9,920 nt of DNA from Clostridiales bacterium (lineage in GTDB: Bacteria; Bacillota; Clostridia; Saccharofermentanales; UBA5734): assembly GCA_003451915.1 (NCBI GenBank), contig DMJC01000276.1:1-9920 (forward strand). The letters run 5' to 3'. The notes beneath the pieces are model-generated. The model saw only the letters and a list, made by a program, of their open reading frames with translations. It made no database searches and was not told where the DNA came from. Each line of letters begins with the position of its first letter. Position 1 is the stretch's first letter. Shown here piece after piece: positions 1 to 7,687 of the stretch. The position numbers and the translations under genes are program-made.

Positions 1-1033
1 AAGAAAAGCACGTCCATCTCTTTTTTATCATAATAGCGATAGCCGACGTAAATGCCTTCGCGATAATCCACCCGACCCTTTTCACCCGGGAAATTAAGAA
101 AGGCTGGTGTGTCGGCCAGACGCAGCGGGAAAGCCTCGGCCAGCCGGCCGCCTGGATTGGCCCGGCCGAAAAGCAAATCAATCGCTGCGGCGCCGACGCC
201 GTCACCGCCGAGATACATCTCGAGAATTGCCGGGACCTGCCTGATCCAGGGCATCGTGACCGGTGAACCATTGTGCAGGACGACGACCGTGCGGGATTGA
301 ACACGGCTGCCGGCAGCCAACGGCAGAATATCGTCGTCATTTTTGAGCAGAACGGCACATTTGCGGGAGATATCGACAGCCTTCGCCAGGTCTTTGGCCC
401 GGTCGAACCCACCGCCTGCAGTCCGGCCACGCGGTCTTTGACAGCACCCCAATCAGTGACGACAAAACCGTCAAAGCCCCATTGCTTACGTAAGATGGCC
501 GTCAGCAGCTCATGGCTTTCGGCGGCAAAAAACCCGTTGATTTTGTTATAGGCGCACATGACGCTCTCAGGCTGTCCTTTTTTCACCGTGCCTTCAAAAC
601 TGGCCAGATAAATTTCCTGCAGAGTCCGCTCATCGACGACCGAGTCGCTGGTCATCCGCAGTGTTTCCTGGTTATTCGCTGCAAAATGTTTAACACAGGC
701 GGCGACTCCTTCGTTCTGCATACCCTGGATGAAAGCGGCAGCCAGCTCGGATGACAGATAAGGGTCTTCAGAGAAACATTCAAAATTGCGGCCGCAAAGC
801 GGTGAACGCTTGATATTGACGCCAGGTCCCAGCAGCATGGCTACCCCTTCGGACCGGGCTTCCTGCCCCAGAGCTGATCCGGCCCTGCCGAGCAGACCGT
901 GCGGTCCGTCACACATCATCACGCGCGGCAGACCAAACCGATCAAGCGATTTAGTGTGCCAGAAATCAGCGCCTGAGCACAGGTCGGCTTTTTCTTGCAG
1001 TGTCAGCTGAGCCAAAATCGTATCAATATCCAT
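1..1033 (-). pseudogene. GH3 beta-glycosidase, decayed and cut by the left edge
   Basis: The start is ATG at 1033-1031, preceded by AAGGTGG at 1039-1045. The first 205 codons read as a glycoside hydrolase family 3 catalytic domain: DGPHG near residue 43, [19 protein letters not shown] near 67, KHFAANNQE near 115, and [12 protein letters not shown] with the nucleophile Asp194. Compared with the family, three blocks are missing. About 40 residues are lost after DGPHG (around 890-896), where the text jumps to GSALGQEAR. The end of the barrel domain and the linker are lost around 407-421, with a frame change. From there the next frame reads FDRAKDLA, then [13 protein letters not shown], the start of the second domain. 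Most of the second domain is lost around 296-306, where the text jumps to [16 protein letters not shown] and runs on through [14 protein letters not shown] and VGYRYYD to the edge. The original frame stays open but out of register, so the protein is unlikely to be active. Family GH3 enzymes release beta-linked glucose, xylose or N-acetylglucosamine; the substrate here is unknown. Confidence 0.85.
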
Positions 1034-1064
1034 TTAAGCCACCTTCAGTCGGGTTAATAAGTTG

Positions 1065-1070
1065 AGTATA
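1065..1070 (-). promoter_or_regulatory. Candidate -10 box of the GH3 gene
   Basis: On the minus strand TATACT lies 31 bases before the GH3 start codon. No good -35 hexamer is seen 16-18 bases further upstream, so the promoter would be weak or activator-dependent. Confidence 0.35.
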
Positions 1071-1170
1071 CAGGCTAAAACAAACAGAAGCTTGCGTTTT
1101 GGCGACTGTAATTTTTAAATTCCTGCAGCGTTGCTGGATATTATCGTCAGTTCAACTAGCGAGCCAACTT

Positions 1171-1209
1171 GTCATTATAGCGATAAGAAAATCAATATTC
1201 TGATATAGA
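1171..1209 (+). promoter_or_regulatory. GH20 promoter with operator block shared with the solute-binding-protein gene
   Basis: This 39-bp block aligns without gaps to 4080-4118 with 29 identities. The core is GCGATAARAAAATCAA, followed after four variable bases by CTGATAT. It ends in an extended -10 box (TG at 1201, TATAGA at 1204-1209). There is no clear -35 hexamer; the conserved A-rich core sits where an activator that overlaps -35 would bind. The position, about 60 bases before the GH20 start, fits a promoter. The regulator is probably the AraC protein encoded at 2835-4028, by inference from location only. Confidence 0.6.
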
Positions 1210-1271
1210 TTTTGCATTTATGCAGGATAATAAAACATGGAGCACCAACAACAAAAATGAGGTGGCAGACC

Positions 1272-2846
1272 ATGATGATTTTACCGCGACCTAATTGCCA
1301 GATTGCCAGCCGGCCGAACTGTTTCTCATTGCATAACCAGCTAGTTGCCGTTGATGCTGATTCATTCAGCATGGCCGTCATCAAAGCATTCAGCGACCGG
1401 CACGGTTTGCAGATAGAAAAGTCGGCTGCTGACCAGGCTAAGCTGATCTTACGGCGAGCCGATTCGTATCAGCCCGAAGAATATGATCTGGACGTGACAT
1501 CCGATGGCATCATCATCCAGGCAGCCGGTGAAGCTGGAATCATCTGGGCGCTGGCGTCTTTGACGCAGATCATGGATGAGCAAGGTGTGATCGCATGTTG
1601 CCATCTGCACGATCAGCCGCGCTATGCGCATCGTGGCTTGTCGCTGGATTGTGCCCGTCATTTTTTCCCCGTCCAGACCATCAAAGACATTATCGGACAA
1701 ATGTCGCTGGTAAAAATGAACCGGCTCCACTGGCACCTGACCGATGATCAAGGCTGGCGGATCGAAAGCAAACGCTTTCCGAAACTGCACGGGCAGCATG
1801 GCACCGAGTATTACAAACAGACTGAGATTGCCGAGATTGTAGCCTTTGCCCAGGCCCGCGGCATTGAGATTATCCCTGAAATTGAAATGCCGGGCCATAT
1901 CACGGCCTTACTGGCTGCCTACCCAGAATACAGCTGTTCAGGCCAGGCTGTCGAATTGGGCCAGCGCGGCGGCATTTATCCGGTCATTCTCTGCGCCGGA
2001 CGCGAAAAGACTTATGAATTGATCGAAACATTGCTGGACGAGATTTGCCCCTTGTTCCCGGCCAAGTTCTTTCATATCGGCGGCGATGAAGCGCCGAAGC
2101 GGGAATGGCAGGCTTGTCCCGTCTGCCAGCAGAAAATCCGGGATGAAGGCCTGAAAAATGAAGTCGGCCTGCAGGGCTATTTCAGCAACCGGGTGATCGA
2201 CTTACTGGCTCGTCGCGGTAAAAAAACGATCTGCTGGAACGATTCACTGGAGGCGGTCAACTTGACCCGCCAGACGCTGGCTCAGTTCTGGTCTGTACAA
2301 TACACAGACAGTCTCGAAAAATTCATCGGGCAGAACGGTCAATTCATTTACTCAGACATGTTTGCTTTTTACCTCGATTATCCGCACAGCATGACCTCGC
2401 TGCGCCGGCTATATCAATCGGACCTGAGCATTGCGGATATTGATTATGCTGAGCATCCGGCCTTGCTGGGCATCGAAGCCTGCGTCTGGAGCGAACGGCT
2501 CAGCACCCGTCAGCAGCTGGAAGAGAAGTTGTTTCCCCGCATCTATGCAGCTGCTGAAAAAATGTGGAGCCGTCAGCTTGATTATGATGATTTTACCGGC
2601 CGGCTCAGGTCCTTTTTAAAACGTTATCACCCGGCTTCAATCAGCTGTGTGCCGGAAGACCGGTGGAACCCGCAAGGTGAAGACCGCCGGCATGAGACAC
2701 TGGCCTTTATGGCTGCGATGAACGAAGGCCTGACGCCCGAGGTGCGCGCGGAAATCGCCGAATATTTTGTGCCCAACGAGCAGTTCAGCCGAAAATTTGC
2801 CACCAGTTTTTTTGATCCGGAAGACCGGGCGTTTTTACAGCACTGA
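1272..2846 (+). CDS. GH20 beta-N-acetylhexosaminidase, cytoplasmic
   Basis: This enzyme removes terminal beta-linked N-acetylglucosamine or N-acetylgalactosamine from glycans by substrate-assisted catalysis. The 524-residue product has a short N-terminal GH20b-like alpha/beta domain (about 1-115), then the barrel: RGLSLDCARHFF at about 121, NRLHWHLTDDQGWRIE at 150-165, IPEIEMPGH at 201-209, and FHIGGDE with the catalytic pair Asp272-Glu273. Late aromatic residues include WND near 322 and the tryptophan of EACVWSE near 406. No signal peptide or membrane segment is visible, so it probably acts on imported oligosaccharides. ATG 1272 is chosen because GAGGTGG lies six bases upstream; the in-frame ATGs at 1212 and 1257 lack such a site. 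The gene appears intact. It shares a promoter block with the binding-protein gene and ends overlapping the regulator gene. Confidence 0.93.
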   Translation: MMILPRPNCQIASRPNCFSLHNQLVAVDADSFSMAVIKAFSDRHGLQIEKSAADQAKLILRRADSYQPEEYDLDVTSDGIIIQAAGEAGIIWALASLTQIMDEQGVIACCHLHDQPRYAHRGLSLDCARHFFPVQTIKDIIGQMSLVKMNRLHWHLTDDQGWRIESKRFPKLHGQHGTEYYKQTEIAEIVAFAQARGIEIIPEIEMPGHITALLAAYPEYSCSGQAVELGQRGGIYPVILCAGREKTYELIETLLDEICPLFPAKFFHIGGDEAPKREWQACPVCQQKIRDEGLKNEVGLQGYFSNRVIDLLARRGKKTICWNDSLEAVNLTRQTLAQFWSVQYTDSLEKFIGQNGQFIYSDMFAFYLDYPHSMTSLRRLYQSDLSIADIDYAEHPALLGIEACVWSERLSTRQQLEEKLFPRIYAAAEKMWSRQLDYDDFTGRLRSFLKRYHPASISCVPEDRWNPQGEDRRHETLAFMAAMNEGLTPEVRAEIAEYFVPNEQFSRKFATSFFDPEDRAFLQH

Positions 2847-4028
2847 CGCATTATCGCGGTATTTCTGGGGAGATGTAGCCATAAACTCCCGAAAGACCTG
2901 GCCGAAATGACTCTGTGTGGCAAAACAGAAATAACTGGCAACGGCGGCGATTGGTTCGTCAGAATACTTGAGCATGCGGGTGGCTGCTTCAATGCGTTTG
3001 CTCCGCAGGTACTGCATGACCCCCATACCGGTTTCACTTTTGAATTTGCGGGCGAGATACGCCTTGTTGACACCCAGAGCCTTAGCGATTTCATCGAGTT
3101 CGATCGGTTTATTCAAATTATTGGCAACGATAATCTTGCATTTTTCGACATAAGATTTTGCACAGCGATTATCACGCGCTTTACGGACCTGGCGGACAAA
3201 AGCCACTTTCATGTCGAGCTGAACCTTGACGATGTCTTCGATTGTGTTGCATAATTCCAGCCGCTGCAGATACAGGTCACTCATCGAATAAGCCGTTGCC
3301 TGGTCAAGGCCGCCCTCAATGGCTGCCCGGGTTGCCAGCGCGATTGAAGAACAGATCATATATTCGTAATGCTTGAAAGATTTTTTAGCCAGAATGCCAA
3401 CAGAACTATAATTGAATCCCGGGTCAGCTTTGCCGGTGATTGCCTCGACATTACCCTCCTTGATCAGCTGCAGATAGGACACTTCATTCTGCAAACTGAT
3501 GTGAGTGATTTCGTTTTCGACATTCTGCAGCATATAGGTTTTGACATCATCTTCGCTGAGCGGCATCAGCTGCGCCCTGGCCGCATTGTCAATTGCGATC
3601 GACCCTTCATTCAACGGCTCACCGGTCAACAAAAAACTCAGTAAAGACATGGCGGCTGCGACCTGCACCAGTGACGCGGCTTTGCTGATCAGATCACGCG
3701 GTGATATGCGATGTCTGAAGGCAAATTCCTGGATTTCCTGATTGCTCAGCTGCCGCAGCATGACCGGCCCCAGAATGACCAGTCCCCCCTCCGGCCCGTG
3801 CATCGTGCCATAGGTGCAAAAATCACCCTCGATGGTCATGAAGGGCTTGGCTGTATTAGCTGCCTTCTGCAGGAGTGATCGCTTGAGATCACTGGATTCC
3901 AGCGGATCAGCGGCCGCCGGGTAACCAAAGGCAGCCACCAGACTATTGTCAGTTTCCGAGAGCAGCCGCACTGGCATGCTCGTGACAGTGAAAAAATGAC
4001 CTAATACATACTCAAAATTGATCGCCAT
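2835..4028 (-). CDS. AraC-family transcriptional regulator with long N-terminal sensor region
   Basis: The 397-residue product has a C-terminal AraC/XylS DNA-binding domain at about 290-392. The first helix-turn-helix reads IELDEIAKALGVNKAYLARKFKSETG; the second lies in IAAVASYFCFATQSHFGQVFREFMATSPQKYRD. The N-terminal ~285 residues are not a cupin. They resemble the sensor half of long Firmicutes regulators of the YesN/YSIRK-associated type, with a conserved GGLVILGPVM stretch near 80; the ligand is unknown. No membrane segments are apparent, so it acts in the cytoplasm. GGAG lies eight bases before ATG 4028. The gene is divergent from the sugar-binding lipoprotein gene and convergent with GH20, the usual layout for a local activator of glycan uptake and hydrolysis. 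That both neighbours are its targets is inferred from the shared upstream block. Confidence 0.9.
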   Translation of the reverse strand: MAINFEYVLGHFFTVTSMPVRLLSETDNSLVAAFGYPAAADPLESSDLKRSLLQKAANTAKPFMTIEGDFCTYGTMHGPEGGLVILGPVMLRQLSNQEIQEFAFRHRISPRDLISKAASLVQVAAAMSLLSFLLTGEPLNEGSIAIDNAARAQLMPLSEDDVKTYMLQNVENEITHISLQNEVSYLQLIKEGNVEAITGKADPGFNYSSVGILAKKSFKHYEYMICSSIALATRAAIEGGLDQATAYSMSDLYLQRLELCNTIEDIVKVQLDMKVAFVRQVRKARDNRCAKSYVEKCKIIVANNLNKPIELDEIAKALGVNKAYLARKFKSETGMGVMQYLRSKRIEAATRMLKYSDEPIAAVASYFCFATQSHFGQVFREFMATSPQKYRDNASVL

Positions 4029-4055
4029 GATAGTAACTCCAATCTTATGCTCTCC

Positions 4056-4084
4056 AGTATATTAAAAAATGTTTTTTACGTCAA
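4056..4084 (-). promoter_or_regulatory. Sigma-A type promoter of the AraC regulator gene
   Basis: On the minus strand TTGACG (4084-4079) and TATACT (4061-4056) are separated by exactly 17 bases. This is close to the vegetative consensus and lies 27 bases before the ATG at 4028. It directly abuts the oppositely oriented promoter of the binding-protein gene. Confidence 0.75.
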
Positions 4085-4118
4085 TTTTGCGATAAAAAAA
4101 TCAACCGTCTGATATGAT
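4080..4118 (+). promoter_or_regulatory. Promoter/operator block of the sugar-binding lipoprotein gene
   Basis: This is the second copy of the 39-bp block found before GH20 (1171-1209). It contains GCGATAARAAAATCAA at 4089-4104 and an extended -10 box (TG 4110-4111, TATGAT 4113-4118). The predicted transcript would have a leader of roughly 80 bases. Its upstream end overlaps the -35 region of the divergent regulator gene, so a protein bound here could control both. A second extended -10-like box, TGCTATAAA, occurs at 4156-4164. Confidence 0.6.
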
Positions 4119-4204
4119 GACTCTGGATAAAAGACAATAATATAAATTGTAGCATTGCTATAAAATGTTCATCATTTACAAGAAACGAGGGGGTGTGCAC
4201 GTTT

Positions 4205-6010
4205 ATGAAGACTCAAAAATTCATTCGGCTGCTGGGGCTGATCTTATGCCTATCCATCCTGGGCAGCCTTATGCTGACCGGTTGTCAGAAACCAGAAACA
4301 GACAGCAAGACAGTCAAGTATACCATTTGGCAGTCGTTGGGTGATGACAGCGCATATTATGCCAAATACGAAGATAATCCTGCTATTCAGTATCTGCAGC
4401 AAACCAAGACCTGGGGACCTGACAAAAAAAAGATTGAACTTGAGTTTCTGATTCCGCCCGCCGGTACCGCGACCGACAGTTTCAATACCCTGCTGTCGAC
4501 GGGTGACTATCCGGAAATGATGGACGGTGTCGCTTATTCCGGCTCAGTTGTTGACCTGTATGAACAGGGGATTGTCCTTGATCTGACTGACTATATTAAG
4601 CAGTACATGCCAAACTATATTGCATTTCTGGAAGCTAACCCAGAGTTGGCAGCAGAAGCTTATTACTTGATCAACGGTGAAAAGAAATACCTTTCGCTGC
4701 GTAATTTCATCGATGCTGTGTCTTATAATTGGGGCGGGTACTGCTACCGTCGTGACTGGATCATCAAATATGGCACCAATCCCAAAGACGGAAGTGCCTT
4801 CAGCGGCCGTTACACCGGAACACTGCCCGATGGCTCGGTCAATATGGAGAGCTGGGAAGACAATGTTATCTTCCCCAGCGGCGGATCTGATCCGGTTTAC
4901 ATCAGCGACTGGGAATGGATGCTGGACATCTTTGCCAAAGCCATTGCAGATCTCGGGATTAAGGATGGTTATCCGATGAGCCTTTACTATCCCGGATTCC
5001 TCGCGACGGGCGATCTGGTCTGTTCATTTGGCGGTGACGGACCGGTCTATGGCCTCAACAAAGATAATCAAGTTTATTTTGGCGCGACCGGTGAAAACTT
5101 CCGGGTTTACCTGCAAGCGATGAACACCTGGTTTAAAAATGGCTGGATCGACAAAGCTTTCACCGAACACAACTCGGACATGTTCTTTGCGATCGATGAT
5201 GCCAAAATCCGCAGCGGCAAGGTTGGTTTGTGGTGGGGAACACAAGGCGTGCTGATCGGCAAGCTCGATGACGGCGAAGATCTCAAAAAAGGCATGGTCG
5301 TTTATGGTGCCCGCCAGCCGATCAATGACATCTATGGAACAGTAGCCCAGAAAAATCAGGAACCCTACACCATGTATCAGTACAGTCGTGCCAATATGAA
5401 CTGGCTGATCACTGATAAAATGAAAGAAAAAGACATTGTTCCTTTGTTGACAATGATCGACTATCTCTATACCGAAGAAGGTGCCAAGCTTTGCACATTA
5501 GGCTTGACCAAAGAGCAGTATGAAGAAACCAAACCAGAACTCTACACCCGGTTCGGTCTGACGGAAGGATCTTATTATAAAGTTCCGGACAGCGAAGCTC
5601 GCGGCACCCGTACCTATGCCTTTGTCGATACAGTTGCCAATGATGGCGCATCGCTGAACACAGTCGTCCGACTGACCCGCTTCGTTCATCTGGAAGTTCA
5701 GTCGCTGCTGCTGACGCGTGGTTCTCCAGCTATGCTTAACAGTCTCGACCAATGGATCTGGTATGAAAACAAGGGTTCACTGACCGGTGCTATCCTGAAC
5801 CAGGTCACTGCCGATGAACAAAAAACCATCTCCAAAACCGGAACTAATGTCAATGAATTTATGAACAAAACGATTCCGACGTTTATTAAAGGCGATAAGG
5901 ACCCGTTCAGCAACGCTGACTGGGAAGCCTATGTCAAGGCGATCAACAAGTATGCGCCGGATAAGATAACCAAGATTTATCAGGAGAAGCTGGACAACCT
6001 TAACAAGTGA
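4205..6010 (+). CDS. Extracellular solute-binding lipoprotein of a CUT1/LplA-type sugar ABC transporter
   Basis: The 601-residue product starts with a lysine-containing signal peptide and the lipobox LTGC, giving a lipidated Cys27 and anchoring outside the membrane. The mature part looks like the large family 1 solute-binding proteins of the LplA/YtcQ kind. Aromatic-rich segments (VKYTIWQSLGDD, YPEMMDGVAYSGSVVDLYEQGIVLDLTDYI, YCYRRDWI, GKVGLWWGTQG) are typical of oligosaccharide binders. At about 600 residues it is longer than simple maltose-type binders but normal for this group. ATG 4205 is preferred: the in-frame GTG at 4193 overlaps the GAGGGGG ribosome site at 4187-4193. The spacing of 11 bases to ATG is slightly long. 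No ATPase gene is present, and permeases do not follow directly; a likely permease begins only at 9825. Expected role: capture of oligosaccharides for import and cleavage by the GH20 enzyme. Confidence 0.9.
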   Translation: MKTQKFIRLLGLILCLSILGSLMLTGCQKPETDSKTVKYTIWQSLGDDSAYYAKYEDNPAIQYLQQTKTWGPDKKKIELEFLIPPAGTATDSFNTLLSTGDYPEMMDGVAYSGSVVDLYEQGIVLDLTDYIKQYMPNYIAFLEANPELAAEAYYLINGEKKYLSLRNFIDAVSYNWGGYCYRRDWIIKYGTNPKDGSAFSGRYTGTLPDGSVNMESWEDNVIFPSGGSDPVYISDWEWMLDIFAKAIADLGIKDGYPMSLYYPGFLATGDLVCSFGGDGPVYGLNKDNQVYFGATGENFRVYLQAMNTWFKNGWIDKAFTEHNSDMFFAIDDAKIRSGKVGLWWGTQGVLIGKLDDGEDLKKGMVVYGARQPINDIYGTVAQKNQEPYTMYQYSRANMNWLITDKMKEKDIVPLLTMIDYLYTEEGAKLCTLGLTKEQYEETKPELYTRFGLTEGSYYKVPDSEARGTRTYAFVDTVANDGASLNTVVRLTRFVHLEVQSLLLTRGSPAMLNSLDQWIWYENKGSLTGAILNQVTADEQKTISKTGTNVNEFMNKTIPTFIKGDKDPFSNADWEAYVKAINKYAPDKITKIYQEKLDNLNK

Positions 6011-6012
6011 AT

Positions 6013-6084
6013 GGTGAAGGGTGAAAGGTGAAAAACCTGAGCAAAGCTCAGGGGTGAAAAGTGAAGGGTGAAAAGTGAAAAGTG
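6013..6084 (+). repeat. Heptanucleotide array, GGTGAAA type
   Basis: Seven-base units run tandemly just after the binding-protein stop: GGTGAAG, GGTGAAA, GGTGAAA at 6013-6033, then GGTGAAA, AGTGAAG, GGTGAAA, AGTGAAA at 6053-6080. A perfect hairpin at 6036-6052 separates the two runs. The complement of this array reappears at 6102-6157 and 9779-9806. Confidence 0.85.
6036..6052 (-). terminator. Hairpin with T-run on the minus strand
   Basis: CCTGAGC and GCTCAGG form a perfect 7-bp stem with a 3-base loop. The five A's just before it on the plus strand make a U-run for minus-strand transcripts, so it resembles an intrinsic terminator in that direction. No minus-strand gene ends here. On the plus strand it is only a hairpin, which could pause RNA polymerase or protect the end of the binding-protein mRNA. 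Confidence 0.45.
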
Positions 6085-6101
6085 TCGCTCCGCGAAATCA
6101 C

Positions 6102-6157
6102 CCTTCATCCTTCATCCTTCATCCTTCATTCTTCATTCTTCACCCATCACCTTTCAC
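6102..6157 (+). repeat. Heptanucleotide array, CCTTCAT / CTTTCAC type
   Basis: Eight consecutive 7-base units (four CCTTCAT, then TCTTCAT, TCTTCAC, CCATCAC, CTTTCAC) lie just before the lipoprotein ribosome site. They are roughly complementary to the purine array at 6013-6084. A small hairpin TCGC-TCC-GCGA (6085-6095) sits between the two, so the whole stretch could fold into one long imperfect stem-loop. Confidence 0.85.
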
Positions 6158-6182
6158 TAATAATCGAAGGAGGACCATGATC

Positions 6183-7532
6183 ATGAAACACACCCCGAAA
6201 CTCTATGCCCTGCTCGCTGCCCTGCTGGTGCTGCTGCTGGCCGTCACGGCCTGTGCCCCGGCGCCGACCACCACTACCGCCCCGACCACAACGGCTCCGA
6301 CAACTGAGCCGACCACCACCGCCCCGGCCGAAGCCGGCATCACCAACGGTATCTTCGAATGCCGTTTCACACCCGAAGGCTACGGCGAATTCGTCAACTA
6401 CATCCACTTCTACCCGAACGGCATCTTCTACATCTCACTGTACAACGCCGGCCAGTTCCAGGCCGGTTACTACGAAGTGAAAGACATGGCTGTCGAGTAC
6501 AACTCGGATCCTGAAGACAACACCAAAAAAGCGACCTCGGAACAGGCCGTGGTCCTGACCAACCTGGACGGTTCGGATTATGCCACCCTGGCCTATGTCG
6601 ACGGCGTGATCTACGACCTGCCGCAACTGTACACGCTGGACTTTGCGCAGGTTCTCGACTCCGGGCACACCTCGGCTGACGAGAACGGCATCGCGATCAT
6701 CGAGTTCATGCTGGGCGATGACGAATACAGCCTGGTCCGCCTGATGCACAACGGCACCTTCCAGGACACGATCGGTGAAATGATCGAAGGCACCTGGGAA
6801 CAGGCCGGCAATGTCTACACGCTGAGCATCGCCGATTCGACCGGCAAATACACCGTGACCCTCGACGAAGCAGCCGGCACAGCCGAGTACAAAGCAGTCG
6901 ACGGCACAACCCAGACCTTGAACCTGGTCCGGGAAGCCGAAACGCTCTTGACCTTCTGGGGCTCAACCGATAAAGCGACGTATGGCCTGATGGAGATCGA
7001 GATCGCTTGCCTGGCCGACGGCAAAGCCAAGATGCTGGTGAAGTACGCCGGTGTGGAGAACAAGCAGGAAGGCACCTGGGTGCTGGCTGATGACAAGATG
7101 AAGGTGACCGTCAAGCTGGGTGATGTGGAATACGAAGCACCGCTGGATGTCGCCAGCAGAACCTTCTCGTTCGAATTGCCGATCAGTGACGGCGCAGCGG
7201 AAATCAAAGTGCCGCTGACGACAGCATCGAAGGTTGTCTACACCTTCACCGGCGAAGCCAATGACAAGGTCATCATGGAATGTTACGGCGACGGGACCTG
7301 TGCGGTCATCTATGTCGGCATGGGCACGATCACCACCGGCACATGGGTGATGGACACCTCAGCCGGGCCGCTACCGGTCTGGACCGTGAAGCTGGGCGAG
7401 ACCTTTGACGGCAAGGATGTCGAAGTGAAGGTGGAAACCGACTATGCCAGCAAGTTCTACTTTGTGTTCAAGAACAGCTCCGGCCAGCTGGAAGAGACCC
7501 TGGCCCTGCCGTTCACCGCGCTGCAGAAGTAA
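6183..7532 (+). CDS. Secreted lipoprotein with fourfold internal repeat, function unknown
   Basis: The 449-residue product has a strong signal peptide ending in the lipobox VTAC (lipidated Cys24), then a Thr/Pro linker at about 25-50 of the kind that spaces a domain from the membrane. The rest divides into four units of about 90-105 residues (about 56-162, 163-251, 252-350, 351-449). Each is rich in alternating beta-strand patterns. The last three each carry a GTW motif (203-205, 297-299, 386-388) and end in a short hydrophobic strand; the first has the variant AGYYEV. This suggests small beta-barrel or calycin-like modules, but I do not recognise a named family. ATG 6183 lies nine bases after AAGGAGG; ATG 6177 is too close. 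Codons end almost always in C or G, unlike the flanking binding-protein gene, which fits high expression or foreign origin. A remnant of a paralogue lies at 9529-9609. Confidence 0.85.
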   Translation: MKHTPKLYALLAALLVLLLAVTACAPAPTTTTAPTTTAPTTEPTTTAPAEAGITNGIFECRFTPEGYGEFVNYIHFYPNGIFYISLYNAGQFQAGYYEVKDMAVEYNSDPEDNTKKATSEQAVVLTNLDGSDYATLAYVDGVIYDLPQLYTLDFAQVLDSGHTSADENGIAIIEFMLGDDEYSLVRLMHNGTFQDTIGEMIEGTWEQAGNVYTLSIADSTGKYTVTLDEAAGTAEYKAVDGTTQTLNLVREAETLLTFWGSTDKATYGLMEIEIACLADGKAKMLVKYAGVENKQEGTWVLADDKMKVTVKLGDVEYEAPLDVASRTFSFELPISDGAAEIKVPLTTASKVVYTFTGEANDKVIMECYGDGTCAVIYVGMGTITTGTWVMDTSAGPLPVWTVKLGETFDGKDVEVKVETDYASKFYFVFKNSSGQLEETLALPFTALQK

Positions 7533-7667
7533 AAGTTACAAGTTACAAGGAACGAGTAACAAGTAACGAGTATCAAGGAACAAGTGTGGAACGGGTGGTC
7601 ATGAGACATCTGAAATAATGGGTCATGGCCATCCTTTTTACAAGGAACAGGTAACGAGTAACAAGTG
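7533..7667 (+). repeat. Heptanucleotide arrays, AAGTAAC type
   Basis: Immediately after the lipoprotein stop come seven 7-base units (AAGTTAC twice, AAGGAAC, GAGTAAC, AAGTAAC, GAGTATC, AAGGAAC; 7533-7581). After about 60 unique bases three more follow at 7642-7662. The same family follows the lipoprotein remnant at 9610-9630. Confidence 0.85.
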
Positions 7668-7687
7668 TCGTCACTGTCTATAGACGA

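Noticed and set aside
1212..1271. Longer GH20 start at ATG 1212
   Set aside because: The extra 20 residues do not look like a signal peptide or GH20 text, overlap the likely transcription start, and lack a ribosome site; GAGGTGG precedes ATG 1272.
1449..1898. Open frame of 149 codons opposite GH20
   Set aside because: It lies wholly antisense to a well-conserved GH20 catalytic region and resembles no protein.
6013..6157. CRISPR array
   Set aside because: Units are 7 bp and directly tandem with no spacers.
6075..6182. Upstream extension of the lipoprotein reading frame
   Set aside because: The extension translates the heptamer array into repeated HPSF-like text; AAGGAGG and the signal peptide place the start at 6183.
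7588..7641. Possible riboswitch or small RNA between the two AAGTAAC arrays
   Set aside because: Only a short ATGGCCAT palindrome and a repeated GGTCATG are visible; no known riboswitch core was recognised.
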